A stretch of DNA of 64,000 nt, taken from contig CAWBZG010000002.1 in NCBI GenBank assembly GCA_963793245.1, positions 1,178,001-1,242,000 of the forward strand, written 5' to 3'. Origin of the DNA: CAXBBB01 sp963793245. Lineage in GTDB: Bacteria; Bacteroidota; Rhodothermia; Rhodothermales; BA12. Below are positions 18,356 through 27,510 of the stretch, piece by piece (the first letter of the stretch is position 1; each line of letters starts with the position of its first letter). A program made the position numbers and the translations under genes. The notes under the pieces are model-generated. The model was not told where the DNA came from. It was given only the letters and a program-made list of their open reading frames with translations, and did not search any database.

Positions 18356-19672
18356 ATGCACATCCGACCCCGTATCCTCATTCGCTCGACGCTTACCGCT
18401 TTCACTTTGATGGGCCTCGCGCTTGTCGGCTTCTACTTCGCTGGTGCAGATGAGGATGCTCCTCAATCGATGACTCAGATGGCGTTCCCTCCAGTCAGAT
18501 CGGTCGATTACGTGCCGGTTGAACGGGATCGCTACGGCTTCAATATCGCCGAATCGGATGTGTCGTCATACCGCGTTCAGTCGGGTGACAACTATGCCGG
18601 GCTTCTGATCGGGTGGGGGCTGGAGGGAGAGACGCGACTCGCCTTTCAAGACGCACTGATGGCGCACGATGACGCTGGACTTCGGGCTGGCCGGACGATC
18701 CAGGTGTACCAGAAGAATGGGGTGTTGGAGCGGCTCGCTTTTGATCTCGATGGCGAGCGGTATCTGGTGGCCCATACCGAGTCTGGTTCGGTCCGCACCT
18801 TTCGTCGTCCATCGACCATCGTGCAGAAGTCGTTCGAGGCGCGCATCGAAGGCTCACTCTATGGCACGCTGACGAATGCCGACGCGCCCGTCGAACTGGC
18901 GATGCTGCTGGCCGAGACGTTCGAGACCAAGATCGACTTCTATCGCCTACAGCCCGGCGACGTGATCAAAATCGTGTACGACGAGCGGCAGGTCGAAGGC
19001 GAAGCAGTCGGCGTGACCCGTCTGTCGGCAGCAGAGATGTCGCACGGCGGTGTGGTTTATGACGCCTTTTGGTTCGATGGAGAGGAGAGCATCGGATACT
19101 TCAACGGACGCGGCGAGAGTTTGAACGGCGGCTTCCTCAAGTCGCCCGTTCCATTCTCGCGGTTGACGTCGGGCTTCACGATGCGCCGCTTTCACCCGGT
19201 TCAGCGCCGTTGGAAAGCCCACCTGGGAACGGATTACGCGGCCCCACGCGGCACCCCGATTCTGGCTGTCGGCGACGGCGTCGTGACCCAGGCGAGTCGG
19301 ACGCGCGGCAACGGCAACTACGTCAAGATCCGTCACACCGGCACCTACCAAACGCAGTACCTCCACATGTCGCGCTTCGCCGAGGGCATCAAGCCTGGCA
19401 CGCGCGTGATTCAAGGGCAGACGATCGGTTACGTCGGCTCGACTGGTCTGGCAACCGGACCGCACGTCTGCTTCCGCTTCTGGAAAAACGGCGTCCAGGT
19501 CGACCACCGCGAAGAAGCTGGACCACCGCCCACGCCCGTCGCCGATGGAGACCGTGCCGCGTTCGACGCGCTGATCGCTGAGTTGCAGCCGCTGCTGGCT
19601 CCGCCACAGATCATCGAGAAAGCCGCGCCGTCGCTCTTCCTGCTCGACGCGTACGCAGCACCTGCTCTGTAA
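18356..19672 (+). CDS. M23 family peptidoglycan metallopeptidase
   Basis: A 438-residue protein with one N-terminal membrane segment, a LysM-like/OapA-type region (about residues 75-140; VQSGDNYAGLLIGWGL), a middle beta domain and a C-terminal M23 (LytM) domain (about 285-400). Zinc-binding motifs are AHLGTDYAAPRGTP (HxxxD) and a second site GPHVCFRF, where the usual HxH reads HxC. Similar to MepM-type DD-endopeptidases that cut cross-links during growth. The ATG just after the upstream stop was preferred over an in-frame ATG inside the preceding gene. Followed by a terminator. Confidence 0.88.
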   Translation: MHIRPRILIRSTLTAFTLMGLALVGFYFAGADEDAPQSMTQMAFPPVRSVDYVPVERDRYGFNIAESDVSSYRVQSGDNYAGLLIGWGLEGETRLAFQDALMAHDDAGLRAGRTIQVYQKNGVLERLAFDLDGERYLVAHTESGSVRTFRRPSTIVQKSFEARIEGSLYGTLTNADAPVELAMLLAETFETKIDFYRLQPGDVIKIVYDERQVEGEAVGVTRLSAAEMSHGGVVYDAFWFDGEESIGYFNGRGESLNGGFLKSPVPFSRLTSGFTMRRFHPVQRRWKAHLGTDYAAPRGTPILAVGDGVVTQASRTRGNGNYVKIRHTGTYQTQYLHMSRFAEGIKPGTRVIQGQTIGYVGSTGLATGPHVCFRFWKNGVQVDHREEAGPPPTPVADGDRAAFDALIAELQPLLAPPQIIEKAAPSLFLLDAYAAPAL

Positions 19673-19689
19673 GCGGAGTGGCAGAGTTG

Positions 19690-19733
19690 GAAGCCTACTG
19701 GATCCGAGTGATTCGGTAGGCTTCGTTTCGTTT
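19690..19733 (+). terminator. Intrinsic terminator after the M23 peptidase gene
   Basis: A 9-bp stem GAAGCCTAC / GTAGGCTTC with a loop that can pair further, followed by GTTTCGTTT. Confidence 0.7.
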
Positions 19734-19756
19734 ACGAAGTTGGCAAACTCCGTAGC

Positions 19757-19774
19757 GCCGCAGCATGCTGCGGC
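19757..19774. repeat. 18-bp perfect palindrome
   Basis: GCCGCAGCATGCTGCGGC is identical to its own reverse complement. It lies in a 173-bp gap after the terminator, together with a second inverted repeat 37 bases further on. No T-run follows, so it is not a terminator; a dispersed palindromic element is more likely. Confidence 0.65.
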
Positions 19775-19810
19775 GGGAGATACCTCGGCGTAGTTTCGAC
19801 ATCCGCGCTT

Positions 19811-19830
19811 CGACGTGGCGTGCCACGTCG
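19811..19830. repeat. 9-bp-arm inverted repeat
   Basis: CGACGTGGC and GCCACGTCG separated by only GT. It lies just beyond the 3' end of the cysteine desulfurase gene and is probably part of the same small intergenic element as the palindrome to its left. Confidence 0.6.
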
Positions 19831-19845
19831 CTACTGGGTGATAGG

Positions 19846-20979
19846 TCACGCACGACTCGCGACACGGATCAGTGCGTCTGCAGCGTGGTCGACATCGGAT
19901 TCGGTCGTGGTCGATCCGAGCGCGAAGCGGACGGCGGCGCGGGCGGTCGCTTCGTCTAGGCCCAACGCGAGCAGGACATGGCTGGGACGCAGCGTGCCGC
20001 TCGTGCACGCCGATCCAGACGATACGGCGACGCCTTCCAGGTCCATCCCTAGGATCAGCATCTCACCATCGACTGGGCGGCCATGTGCAGGCGGGAAGGC
20101 GACGTTGAGGATGTGCGGGGCCGCATCGGTTGGGGTGACGACGTGAACGCGGTGTCCGAGTGCGTCCACTATGCGGCTGCGGAGACGGTCGCGGAGAGTT
20201 GTCAAGCGCGGTGCCGTCGTTTCGCGTTCTGACTCGGCGAGTTCTAGGGCACGAGTCATTCCGGCAATGGCGGCGACGTTCTCGGTTCCAGCTCTTCGGT
20301 CGCGTTCCTGCTTTCCGCCGACGAGTTGTGGCGTCAGATCCGTCCCGCCTCGTACGTAGAGGACTCCAGCACCTTTCGGCCCGCCGAACTTATGGCTCGA
20401 CAGGCTCATGAGGTCGACGCCGAGCACCTCGACGCCAATCGGCAGAAGTCCGGGTGCTTGGACGGCGTCGGTGTGGAACGTCGCGTGGAAGGAGCGTGCC
20501 GCCTCTGCGAGTGCCGGGATGTCGGCGACAGCGCCGGTTTCGTTGTTGACGTACATCAACGAGACGAGTGTGCCCCACTGTCCGCTAAGCGCTGTCGTGA
20601 TGCCATCGGGCGTCTGTTCGTCTAGGGGGAGATGGCTGACGAGCCGCCCCATTCGTCCTAGTTGGGCTGCCGTATTGAGAACGGCTTCGTGCTCGGCGGG
20701 CGATGTGAGGAGCGGGCAGTCTGGATTCGATGCGCCGCGAAGGGCGAGGTTGTCGCTTTCCGTCCCGCCGCTCGTGAACACGATCTCGGCAGGTTCGCAC
20801 CCCAGCACGTCGGCTACGCGCGTGCGGCAATCCTCGACGACCGAGCGGGCCTTACGTCCCCAGCGGTGGACCGACGAGGCATTGCCCCAACTGTCGGTCA
20901 GGTGAGGCATCATCGCCTCGAGCGCTTCCGAACGAAGAGGTGTCGTGGCCGCGTGGTCGAGGTAGATCGGATCGGGCAT
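19846..20979 (-). CDS. Cysteine desulfurase (NifS/IscS family)
   Basis: A 377-residue PLP enzyme that removes sulfur from cysteine as an enzyme-bound persulfide for Fe-S clusters and thio-modification of tRNA. Seen: N-terminal IYLDHAATTPL, the PLP-lysine motif SSHKFGGPKGAGVL, and the mobile active-site cysteine loop SSGSACTSGTL. The long loop with Cys indicates group I (IscS/NifS) rather than SufS. It stands alone, with no iscU or scaffold gene adjacent, last in a minus-strand run after the decarboxylase. Confidence 0.93.
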   Translation of the reverse strand: MPDPIYLDHAATTPLRSEALEAMMPHLTDSWGNASSVHRWGRKARSVVEDCRTRVADVLGCEPAEIVFTSGGTESDNLALRGASNPDCPLLTSPAEHEAVLNTAAQLGRMGRLVSHLPLDEQTPDGITTALSGQWGTLVSLMYVNNETGAVADIPALAEAARSFHATFHTDAVQAPGLLPIGVEVLGVDLMSLSSHKFGGPKGAGVLYVRGGTDLTPQLVGGKQERDRRAGTENVAAIAGMTRALELAESERETTAPRLTTLRDRLRSRIVDALGHRVHVVTPTDAAPHILNVAFPPAHGRPVDGEMLILGMDLEGVAVSSGSACTSGTLRPSHVLLALGLDEATARAAVRFALGSTTTESDVDHAADALIRVASRA

Positions 20980-20999
20980 GGCAGTGGGTGGATAGATAG

Positions 21000-21014
21000 A
21001 GACCTGCCAGGTCT
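21000..21014. repeat. Short CCTGNCAGG-type palindrome
   Basis: AGACCTGCCAGGTCT is a palindrome around a single central base, in the 49-bp gap between two minus-strand genes. The same unit occurs twice, inverted, upstream of treY. Confidence 0.55.
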
Positions 21015-21028
21015 GAGCAGGCCAAGGC

Positions 21029-22384
21029 TTACACGGAAGCCGCCACTGCCGCTATCCGTCCAACCAACTCTTCCGCGATCATCTCATGCTCAGGCTTCAT
21101 GAGGACACTGCGTAGGATCGTCGCATCGGATGCGTCGGCGGTTACTCCGAGCAGGTCAGACGGACGGCGGAGCAGGCTGAGATGGATCGGTTCAGGCATC
21201 TCCATCAGCGCTCGATGCACCGCGAGGCTCGCGCGGTCGACTTCGGATGCAGTCTGACGCGACGGGTGGTAGCACACGATGTCGAGCATCGGATCGGCAA
21301 CGAGCGTCAGGTCGTCGGAAGCGCGGACGGCGTCGGCAAACGTCTGCGCGGCGCGTGTGCAAGCGTGCAGGATCGGACCGAACCCTTCGTTGGGTTCGAG
21401 CGGGAGCACCTGCGTCGTCAGCCAGAGCGCTCCGGCGGCGGCTCCGGCACGCGAGCATTCGAGGCTGATTTCGCCCAGGTGGAGCGTGTCGGACGTGAAG
21501 TACGTGTAGGGCGAGTCGTGGCGGTAGTGCCGGCCTACGCGCGGGTCGGCGAAGAGTACGCAGCCACATCCGTAGGGTTGGAGACCGTGTTTGTGCGGAT
21601 CGACGACGATGGAATCGGCTTGCGCGATGGCGCGGTACGCGGCGGCGGCATCGTCTGATAGCGCCCCCGGCACGTCGCGTAGCAGAGCGAAAAACCCGCC
21701 GTACGCCGCGTCGACGTGGACACGAGCGCCGTACTTACGGGCGAGCGGAATCATTTCGTGGAGCGGATCGACGGCTCCCAGTCCCGTCGTTCCCAGCGTA
21801 GCGACGACGGTGGCGACGCCGCCTGCCTTGAGCCGCGTTTCGAGTGCGTCCATGCTCATCCGCCCGTTTGGGCCGCAGCGAACCGCCTCGAACTGAGTCC
21901 GCAAGACAGCGGACATACGGGCGTGCGTGTAGTGCGCGTCTGCCGAAGCCAGGGTGACGCCGTCGTTTTCCTCGCGCGCGATCCAGAGCGCTTCGACGTT
22001 GGCAATCGTGCCTCCCGTCGTCAGGTGACCGAGGTGCGTCTCAAACCCGAACATCTGCGCAATCTGGCCGACGACTTCCTTCTCCATCGCGCTGGTCGGC
22101 GGACCGCCTTCGAGCGCGTGATTGTTCGGGTTGATGCACATCGCCGCCACGTAGCCCGCAATCGCGGCGGGATGGGGCGGTTTGAGCATCTGCCCAGCGT
22201 AGTGCGGGTGGAAGAACGGATAGTTGTCCGTCAGCTTGTCGCCGTAGAGCGCGAGGGCGGCGTCCAGTTTGGCGGGGTCGACGGTCGCGCTCGGCGCTCG
22301 GTCGAAATCGGTGTATTCGGCCTGCCACGATTCGATGCGGCGGACGGCCTTGGCGACGAGTTCGGAGAGCAGCGGTTCAGGCAT
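21029..22384 (-). CDS. PLP-dependent group II amino-acid decarboxylase
   Basis: 451 residues of the aromatic/glutamate-decarboxylase superfamily (fold type I). The PLP lysine is in SIVVDPHKHGLQ, the cofactor-stacking region in SADAHYTHARMS, and the aspartate that binds the pyridine nitrogen in VHVDAAYGGF. The N-terminal segment NYPFFHPHYAGQMLKPPHP is typical of the broader tyrosine/aspartate decarboxylase branch. The substrate (tyrosine, aspartate, glutamate or other) cannot be settled by eye. Its start overlaps the end of lgt by 8 bases, so the two are co-translated. Confidence 0.85.
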   Translation of the reverse strand: MPEPLLSELVAKAVRRIESWQAEYTDFDRAPSATVDPAKLDAALALYGDKLTDNYPFFHPHYAGQMLKPPHPAAIAGYVAAMCINPNNHALEGGPPTSAMEKEVVGQIAQMFGFETHLGHLTTGGTIANVEALWIAREENDGVTLASADAHYTHARMSAVLRTQFEAVRCGPNGRMSMDALETRLKAGGVATVVATLGTTGLGAVDPLHEMIPLARKYGARVHVDAAYGGFFALLRDVPGALSDDAAAAYRAIAQADSIVVDPHKHGLQPYGCGCVLFADPRVGRHYRHDSPYTYFTSDTLHLGEISLECSRAGAAAGALWLTTQVLPLEPNEGFGPILHACTRAAQTFADAVRASDDLTLVADPMLDIVCYHPSRQTASEVDRASLAVHRALMEMPEPIHLSLLRRPSDLLGVTADASDATILRSVLMKPEHEMIAEELVGRIAAVAASV

Positions 22385-23396
22385 CGACGGCGGCGGGTTT
22401 CGGTTGATCCAGTGTGTCGCGCTTCTGCATCGTGCGGACCATGATGATGCCGCCGAGTACGATCATGACGACCGAAATCACCTCGGCTTGCGTCACGGTC
22501 ATGCCCAAAAACTCTCCGACGTTGTTGACGCGGATCTGCTCGATCAGGAAGCGTTCGGCTCCGGCAAAGACGAGGTAGAGGCCGAACAGCCAGCCCGCTG
22601 CCCAACGGTGCGCGCGCAGCTTCCAGAGCGCGAAGAACAGCAGCGCAGCCATCGCAAACTCGTAGAGCATCGTCGGATAGACGCCCGTCGCCGTCGCACA
22701 GACCGATGCGTCCATCCCACTTTCGGCCATCTGGAGACGCGTGTATTCGATTACGTCGGTCGGCGTCTGGCCCGGACCCATGACGTTCCGCGGAAACGTC
22801 TCGCTCCACAGAAAACCGGGAATCCAGCCCGGTTTGTCGGCCAGATTGGAGCAGATGCCCCAGTCGCCATCGCCCGCGAGATAGCAGCCGATGCGTCCAA
22901 TGCCATAGGCCAGCATCAAGCCGGGCGCGACGCCGTCCGCAAACGCGGGGATCGACAGGCCTTTCTTGCGAACGTAGTAGGCGACCGAAAGTCCGGCGAC
23001 GATCAGCCCGCCGAGAAACGTCAACCCCGCCGACGAGAACAGCATCCCGAACGGGTCGCGGAAGAACGACGGCAGGTTTTCGAGGATGTGGAACAGGCGC
23101 GCGCCCAAGAACCCGCTGATCAGAGCGATAAACGTCGCCGTGCCCGCGATGTAGCCGGGCGAAACGTCGACCATGCGGGCGCTCTTCTTGCTGCCACGCG
23201 TGGGTTTAGGCGCATTCTCGTCCTTGACACGGACGCTGCCGATGATGCCCAATGCGTACTTGCGGTCCAACTCCTTGCGCAGCAGCCACGCCGCCACGAG
23301 GAACGCGACGGCTACCATCAGCCCGAACGTGTAGAGCGGAAGCTGGATGTCGACGCCGAACAGGTCGCCGAAAAGATCCGAAATGCGAGGGTACAT
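22377..23396 (-). CDS. lgt: Prolipoprotein diacylglyceryl transferase
   Basis: A 339-residue multi-pass inner-membrane enzyme that transfers diacylglycerol from phosphatidylglycerol to the lipobox cysteine of prolipoproteins, the first step in lipoprotein maturation. Seen: about seven hydrophobic segments; the Lgt signature around GIGRIGCYLAGDGDWG (with the catalytic Arg of the GRIG motif); and AERFLIEQIRVNN near the C-terminus. It is longer than the E. coli enzyme because of loops at about residues 55-80 and 185-230. The ATG 4 bases after the hisS stop is the best start. It would act on the several lipoproteins in this window. Confidence 0.9.
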   Translation of the reverse strand: MYPRISDLFGDLFGVDIQLPLYTFGLMVAVAFLVAAWLLRKELDRKYALGIIGSVRVKDENAPKPTRGSKKSARMVDVSPGYIAGTATFIALISGFLGARLFHILENLPSFFRDPFGMLFSSAGLTFLGGLIVAGLSVAYYVRKKGLSIPAFADGVAPGLMLAYGIGRIGCYLAGDGDWGICSNLADKPGWIPGFLWSETFPRNVMGPGQTPTDVIEYTRLQMAESGMDASVCATATGVYPTMLYEFAMAALLFFALWKLRAHRWAAGWLFGLYLVFAGAERFLIEQIRVNNVGEFLGMTVTQAEVISVVMIVLGGIIMVRTMQKRDTLDQPKPAAVDA

Positions 23397-23400
23397 GCAG

Positions 23401-24687
23401 TCAGCGCGCGAGGGCGGCGGTGAGGTAGTCGGGAAGGTCGGCGAGGGCAACGGTCGTCTGGTCGCTCGCCGTCATGTCGCGGACCGATGCGGACTGCTGG
23501 GCGAGTTCGTCGTCGCCGATCAGGACGACGAAGCGCGCGTTGCGGCGGTCGGCCTCTTTCATCTGCGACTTGAGCGAGCCGCCTTTGAGCGATAGCATCG
23601 TCGGCACGTCTGATGCGCGAAGGCGATGCGCCAACTCAAAAGCGGCGGTCGAGGCGTCATCGCCCAATCCGAGCACGTAGACCGACGGCGCGGGCGACTG
23701 GGGCAACTCGACGCCTTCGGCCTGCAACGCGAGCAAGATCCGCTCGATGCCACACGCAAACCCGACGGCGGGCGTCGCCTGCGCTCCGAGCGTTTCGCTC
23801 AGCCCGTCGTATCGTCCGCCACCGGCGACAGCGCTCTGCGCTCCCAGGTTGGGGCTTTCGATCTCGAACGACGTGCGTCCGTAATAGTCGAGTCCGCGCA
23901 CCAACGTCGGGTCTTCTACGAAGTCCACGCCTGCCGCCGTCAGCAGCGCTTTGACTCGGTCGTGGTGGGCGCGTGCGTCGTCCGAGAGGAAGTCGGGCAT
24001 CGAGGGGGCGCCGACCAGAAGGGCTTGTTCTGACTCGCTCTTGGTGTCGAGAATGCGCAGCGGGTTGGTGGCGAGTCGGCCTCGGCTCGTCTCGGAAAGC
24101 TGATCTGCGTGCGGCGTCAGGTGGGCGACTAAGGCGTCGCGGAAGAGAGTGCGGTCGTCGGGGTCGCCGAGGGAGTTGAGCCGAACGGTCAGTTCGCGCA
24201 GTCCCAAGCGGCGCAGGATGGCGAGCAGCAGCACGATGGATTCGGCGTCGGCGGCGGGCTGATCGCTGCCCAGCGTCTCAGCACCAAACTGGTGGAACTG
24301 CCGGTAGCGACCTTTCTGCGGACGCTCGGCGCGGAAGCAGGGACCGACGTAAAACAGCCGCTGGACGCCACCTTTCTGCTTTAAATTGTGCTCGTGGTAC
24401 GCCCGCACGACCGGCGCCGTCACTTCGGGACGCAGCACGTACTGCGTCGACCCGCGCTCGAACGCGAACATCTCCTTCTGCACGATGTCGGTCGTCGACC
24501 CGACGCCTCGCGCGATGAGTTCGGTCGGCTCGATAACCGGCGTGCGAATCTCGTCGTAGCCGTGCATCCGAAACGCGTCGCGGACAGTGGTTTCGAGCCA
24601 GCGCCATGCAGCGGAGCCGGGAATGCCGGAAGCGGGCTGATCGTCGGGGAGCACGTCGAACGTGCCGGAAATGCGTCGGGGCGTCAT
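23401..24687 (-). CDS. hisS: Histidyl-tRNA synthetase
   Basis: A 428-residue class II aminoacyl-tRNA synthetase. Seen: the start region TPRRISGTFDVLPDD, motif 2 region around FRAERPQKGRYRQFHQFGAE, histidine-specific segments LVRGLDYYGRTSFE and AGGGRYDGL, motif 3 around GFACGIERILL, and the C-terminal anticodon-binding domain (about 330-428). The ATG giving MTPRRISG fits the family; an open frame continues upstream, but the extra 62 residues look like translated leader. Four bases separate its stop from lgt. Confidence 0.95.
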   Translation of the reverse strand: MTPRRISGTFDVLPDDQPASGIPGSAAWRWLETTVRDAFRMHGYDEIRTPVIEPTELIARGVGSTTDIVQKEMFAFERGSTQYVLRPEVTAPVVRAYHEHNLKQKGGVQRLFYVGPCFRAERPQKGRYRQFHQFGAETLGSDQPAADAESIVLLLAILRRLGLRELTVRLNSLGDPDDRTLFRDALVAHLTPHADQLSETSRGRLATNPLRILDTKSESEQALLVGAPSMPDFLSDDARAHHDRVKALLTAAGVDFVEDPTLVRGLDYYGRTSFEIESPNLGAQSAVAGGGRYDGLSETLGAQATPAVGFACGIERILLALQAEGVELPQSPAPSVYVLGLGDDASTAAFELAHRLRASDVPTMLSLKGGSLKSQMKEADRRNARFVVLIGDDELAQQSASVRDMTASDQTTVALADLPDYLTAALAR

Positions 24688-24808
24688 CGCGAGCGAAATG
24701 GTGTTCGCGAAGATAACGGAGCGGCGCGCGGCGATGCGTGCGGATGGGATGGAAGCGAAGCCGACCTCTTCCCACTGCTGTCGGAGTAGGGCCACAACAA
24801 GGCCGACC

Positions 24809-27427
24809 TTAGCGGGACTCTCGTACCATCGCACGCCATAGCATCGGAGTGGCCAGCGTGATGCTTGGGCCATCCGCCTCCTCGCCCGTCAAGATGCAGC
24901 GCCACACCCCGTCTCCATCGGGCAGGTCGACGCTCAACTCGGTATCGGCGTCGGGCAACCAGCGGGGGAGAACGACGACGAGTTCAGCGCCGCCGCCCTG
25001 CCGCGCGTAGGCGATCAACGGCTCGGACGCGTCCAGCACCTGATACGATCCGGCGAAGAGGTCGGGGAGCCGCTTGCGCAGCGCGAGGACCGAGGCGAGA
25101 ATGGTGTGTTTGAGCAGCGGGTTTTGCTCCGTCACGTACTGCGCGAACGTATCCGCGTCGGGTGTATCAACGAACGAGCGGATGGTCGACAGTCGATTCG
25201 TCAGCGCGTCGAAGTCGACCGGGCGGCGGTTGTCGGGGTCGACGAGCGAGAGATCCAGGTCTTCGGTGCCCTGATAGATGTCTGGAACGCCCGGCTGAGT
25301 CAGTTTGAGCAGGGTCTGGCTGATCGTCTTGGCGAACGCGGCGTGGGCGAGCCGGGCGCTCAGATCGTCGAGGATGTCGGGAGTTGCTTCATCGGTCGTG
25401 ACGCCTCGGACGTAGGTGTCGAGGGCCTGCTCGTAGCTATCGTCGGGCGTGATCCAACTGGTGTGGCGCTTGCTCTCGCGGGCGGCTTTGAGGGCGTAGG
25501 CGGCCAAGCGGTCGGTCAGCGTGTCGCGGTCTGCGTCGTGCCACAGGGCGGCGAGTGTCTGGGCGAACAGATAGGCGTCGTCCGGGAGGGGGCGCACGAT
25601 CTGAACGTAGCGGCTGCCTACGTCGGCGAGGGCGGCGCTGACGACTTCCCACTCACTCGCAAACTCCGACAGCGCGGCGATGCGCAGGCGCGTGTCTTCG
25701 CCGCGTTTGTGGTCGTGCGTGGCCGTGGCGAGGAGGGCATTGGGATAGCGCCTGGCGCGGTAGCGGGCGCGTGCGTGCAGCGACTGGGGTGAAGTGCCAA
25801 AGTGATCCGGCTCGCCACCGACTTCGTTGAGCGCTGCAAGTCGCGTCCACCGATAGAACGCCGTGTCCTCGACGCCCTTCGCCATGACGGGCGCGCTGTA
25901 CTGCTGGAATCGCCCCACGATCTGACGCCGCGCCGACCGCTGCTGAGGCAGCACGTCGCCCATCAGGACGCGTTCGATGAAGCCGTAAACCGACCGCTCG
26001 CCCGCCGGATCGCGCCGCTGCGCCCGCTCGACAGCCTCGCGCAACACGCCCGCCGACTCCTCGACTTCGTGCGGCAGATACGTCCGGTAGCGGTCCATCG
26101 ACGCGATGATTTCAGCTAAGGCCTCGCGGAGCGCTTCGAGCGTAAAATCACGCGTGCGATAGTCGCTTTCCGAGAGCAGGTCGAACTCGTAGGCCAGCCG
26201 GTACAACTCACTCGACAGCGAGGTTTTCATCACCAGGTGCTTGCCGTTGTAGGCAACCTCGGCAAAAGGCAGCATATCCGGTACCTGGCGCCGATACGTC
26301 CGATCAAGCGCGTCCTCGCCATCGGGAAAGAGCAGGACGCCGACGGCATCGTTCATAAACCGGTAGCCCGTCGTTCCCTCGACCGGCCAATCGTCTGGTA
26401 GTGTCTCGCCCTGTCCGAAGATCTTCTCGACCCAAACGTGGCTCGCGCCCAGATCGCGCAGTCGTTCGAGGTAGAGGTGCGGGTCGAGTAGCCCGTCGAC
26501 GTGATCGATGCGCACGCCGTCGACGCCCGGTAGCATCAGCAACTCGCCGAGCAGTTTGTGCGCCTGCCAGAAGACGCGGTCGTCCTCCATCCGAAGCGCG
26601 GCCAACCCGTTGATGTCGAAAAAGCGGCGGTAGTTGATCTCGTGGCCTGCCGTTTTCCAATAGCTCAGCCGCCAGAACTGCCGTTCGAGCACGTCGTGCA
26701 GGTCCGCAGGCTCCATCAAACGAGAAGCCGCCGACAGGTCGACGCGCTCGCCCAGGGCCATCAGCCGCAGCCGCAGCGTCTCGGCTTTGTCGCGCTCGCG
26801 GGGTTCGAGTGTGGCGTAGGCGTCGGCCAGATCCTTCAAGTCCCAATACGGCTCCTCGCGCTCATACTCTTCCAGCAGGGTCGTTAGGATGGGACCGAAC
26901 GAAGCGGGCGAGAGGGCAAACCGGTTATCGTAGTAGTCGAGGCAGTACCGTCCGCTGGAGTAGTGCAGCTTCAGTTCGCCGTTTTCGAGCGCTTCGCCGT
27001 ACGTCGCCCCCAGAAATGGCAGCAAGACCTTGCCTTCCAACTCGTCCTTCAGCGGCACCCAGTCGATGTCGAAGAGGCGAGCGTAACTCGACGACGGGCC
27101 GTAGGCGAGCACGTCCTGCCACGCCTTGTTTTCGCTGCCGACGCCTGCATGGTTGGGGACGAAGTCGAGGATGATGCCGAGTTCGTGTTTGAGGCAGGTC
27201 TCGCGTAGACGCTCGAACCCTTCACGTCCGCCCAATTCTTCGTTGATCGCGTTGTGGTCGACCACGTCGTACCCGTGCGTCGAACCCTTGCGCGCCCGCA
27301 TGATCGGCGACAGGTAGAGGTGGCTGATTCCTAACTCGGCGAGGTACGGTACGACGTCACACGCAGCAGAAAAGTCGAAGCCGGGATGGAGTTGAAGGCG
27401 ATACGTGGCGCGAAATGGGGAGGGCAC
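24809..27427 (-). CDS. treY: Maltooligosyl trehalose synthase
   Basis: An 872-residue GH13 enzyme that rearranges the reducing-end alpha-1,4 bond of a maltodextrin into an alpha,alpha-1,1 bond. The family start FRATYRLQLHPGFDF is clear, followed by YLSPIMRARKGSTHGYDVVD. The catalytic nucleophile is in GVRIDHVDGLLDP and the acid/base Glu in VWVEKIFGQGE. The GTG immediately before PSPFRATYRL is proposed as start, since further upstream the frame is untypical. Encoded after treZ, giving the two-step TreY/TreZ route to trehalose, a compatible solute and stress protectant. Confidence 0.93.
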   Translation of the reverse strand: MPSPFRATYRLQLHPGFDFSAACDVVPYLAELGISHLYLSPIMRARKGSTHGYDVVDHNAINEELGGREGFERLRETCLKHELGIILDFVPNHAGVGSENKAWQDVLAYGPSSSYARLFDIDWVPLKDELEGKVLLPFLGATYGEALENGELKLHYSSGRYCLDYYDNRFALSPASFGPILTTLLEEYEREEPYWDLKDLADAYATLEPRERDKAETLRLRLMALGERVDLSAASRLMEPADLHDVLERQFWRLSYWKTAGHEINYRRFFDINGLAALRMEDDRVFWQAHKLLGELLMLPGVDGVRIDHVDGLLDPHLYLERLRDLGASHVWVEKIFGQGETLPDDWPVEGTTGYRFMNDAVGVLLFPDGEDALDRTYRRQVPDMLPFAEVAYNGKHLVMKTSLSSELYRLAYEFDLLSESDYRTRDFTLEALREALAEIIASMDRYRTYLPHEVEESAGVLREAVERAQRRDPAGERSVYGFIERVLMGDVLPQQRSARRQIVGRFQQYSAPVMAKGVEDTAFYRWTRLAALNEVGGEPDHFGTSPQSLHARARYRARRYPNALLATATHDHKRGEDTRLRIAALSEFASEWEVVSAALADVGSRYVQIVRPLPDDAYLFAQTLAALWHDADRDTLTDRLAAYALKAARESKRHTSWITPDDSYEQALDTYVRGVTTDEATPDILDDLSARLAHAAFAKTISQTLLKLTQPGVPDIYQGTEDLDLSLVDPDNRRPVDFDALTNRLSTIRSFVDTPDADTFAQYVTEQNPLLKHTILASVLALRKRLPDLFAGSYQVLDASEPLIAYARQGGGAELVVVLPRWLPDADTELSVDLPDGDGVWRCILTGEEADGPSITLATPMLWRAMVRESR

Positions 27428-27453
27428 AATCAGAAAGGCTGATGAAAAGGGGG

Positions 27454-27485
27454 AGACCTGGCAGGTCCGATGGATCTGCCAGGTC
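27454..27485. repeat. Inverted repeat of CCTGGCAGGT units upstream of treY
   Basis: GACCTGGCAG and CTGCCAGGTC form 10-bp arms around 11 bases; each arm is itself nearly palindromic. It occupies the 83-bp gap between treZ and treY. The same core unit lies in the gap after the cysteine desulfurase start, so this looks like a dispersed element rather than a local terminator; no T-run follows. Confidence 0.6.
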
Positions 27486-27510
27486 AGCGTCGGACCAAAC
27501 GCAGTGACGT

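Noticed and set aside
21029..22384. Naming the decarboxylase as glutamate or tyrosine specific
   Set aside because: Key substrate residues cannot be assigned without alignment.
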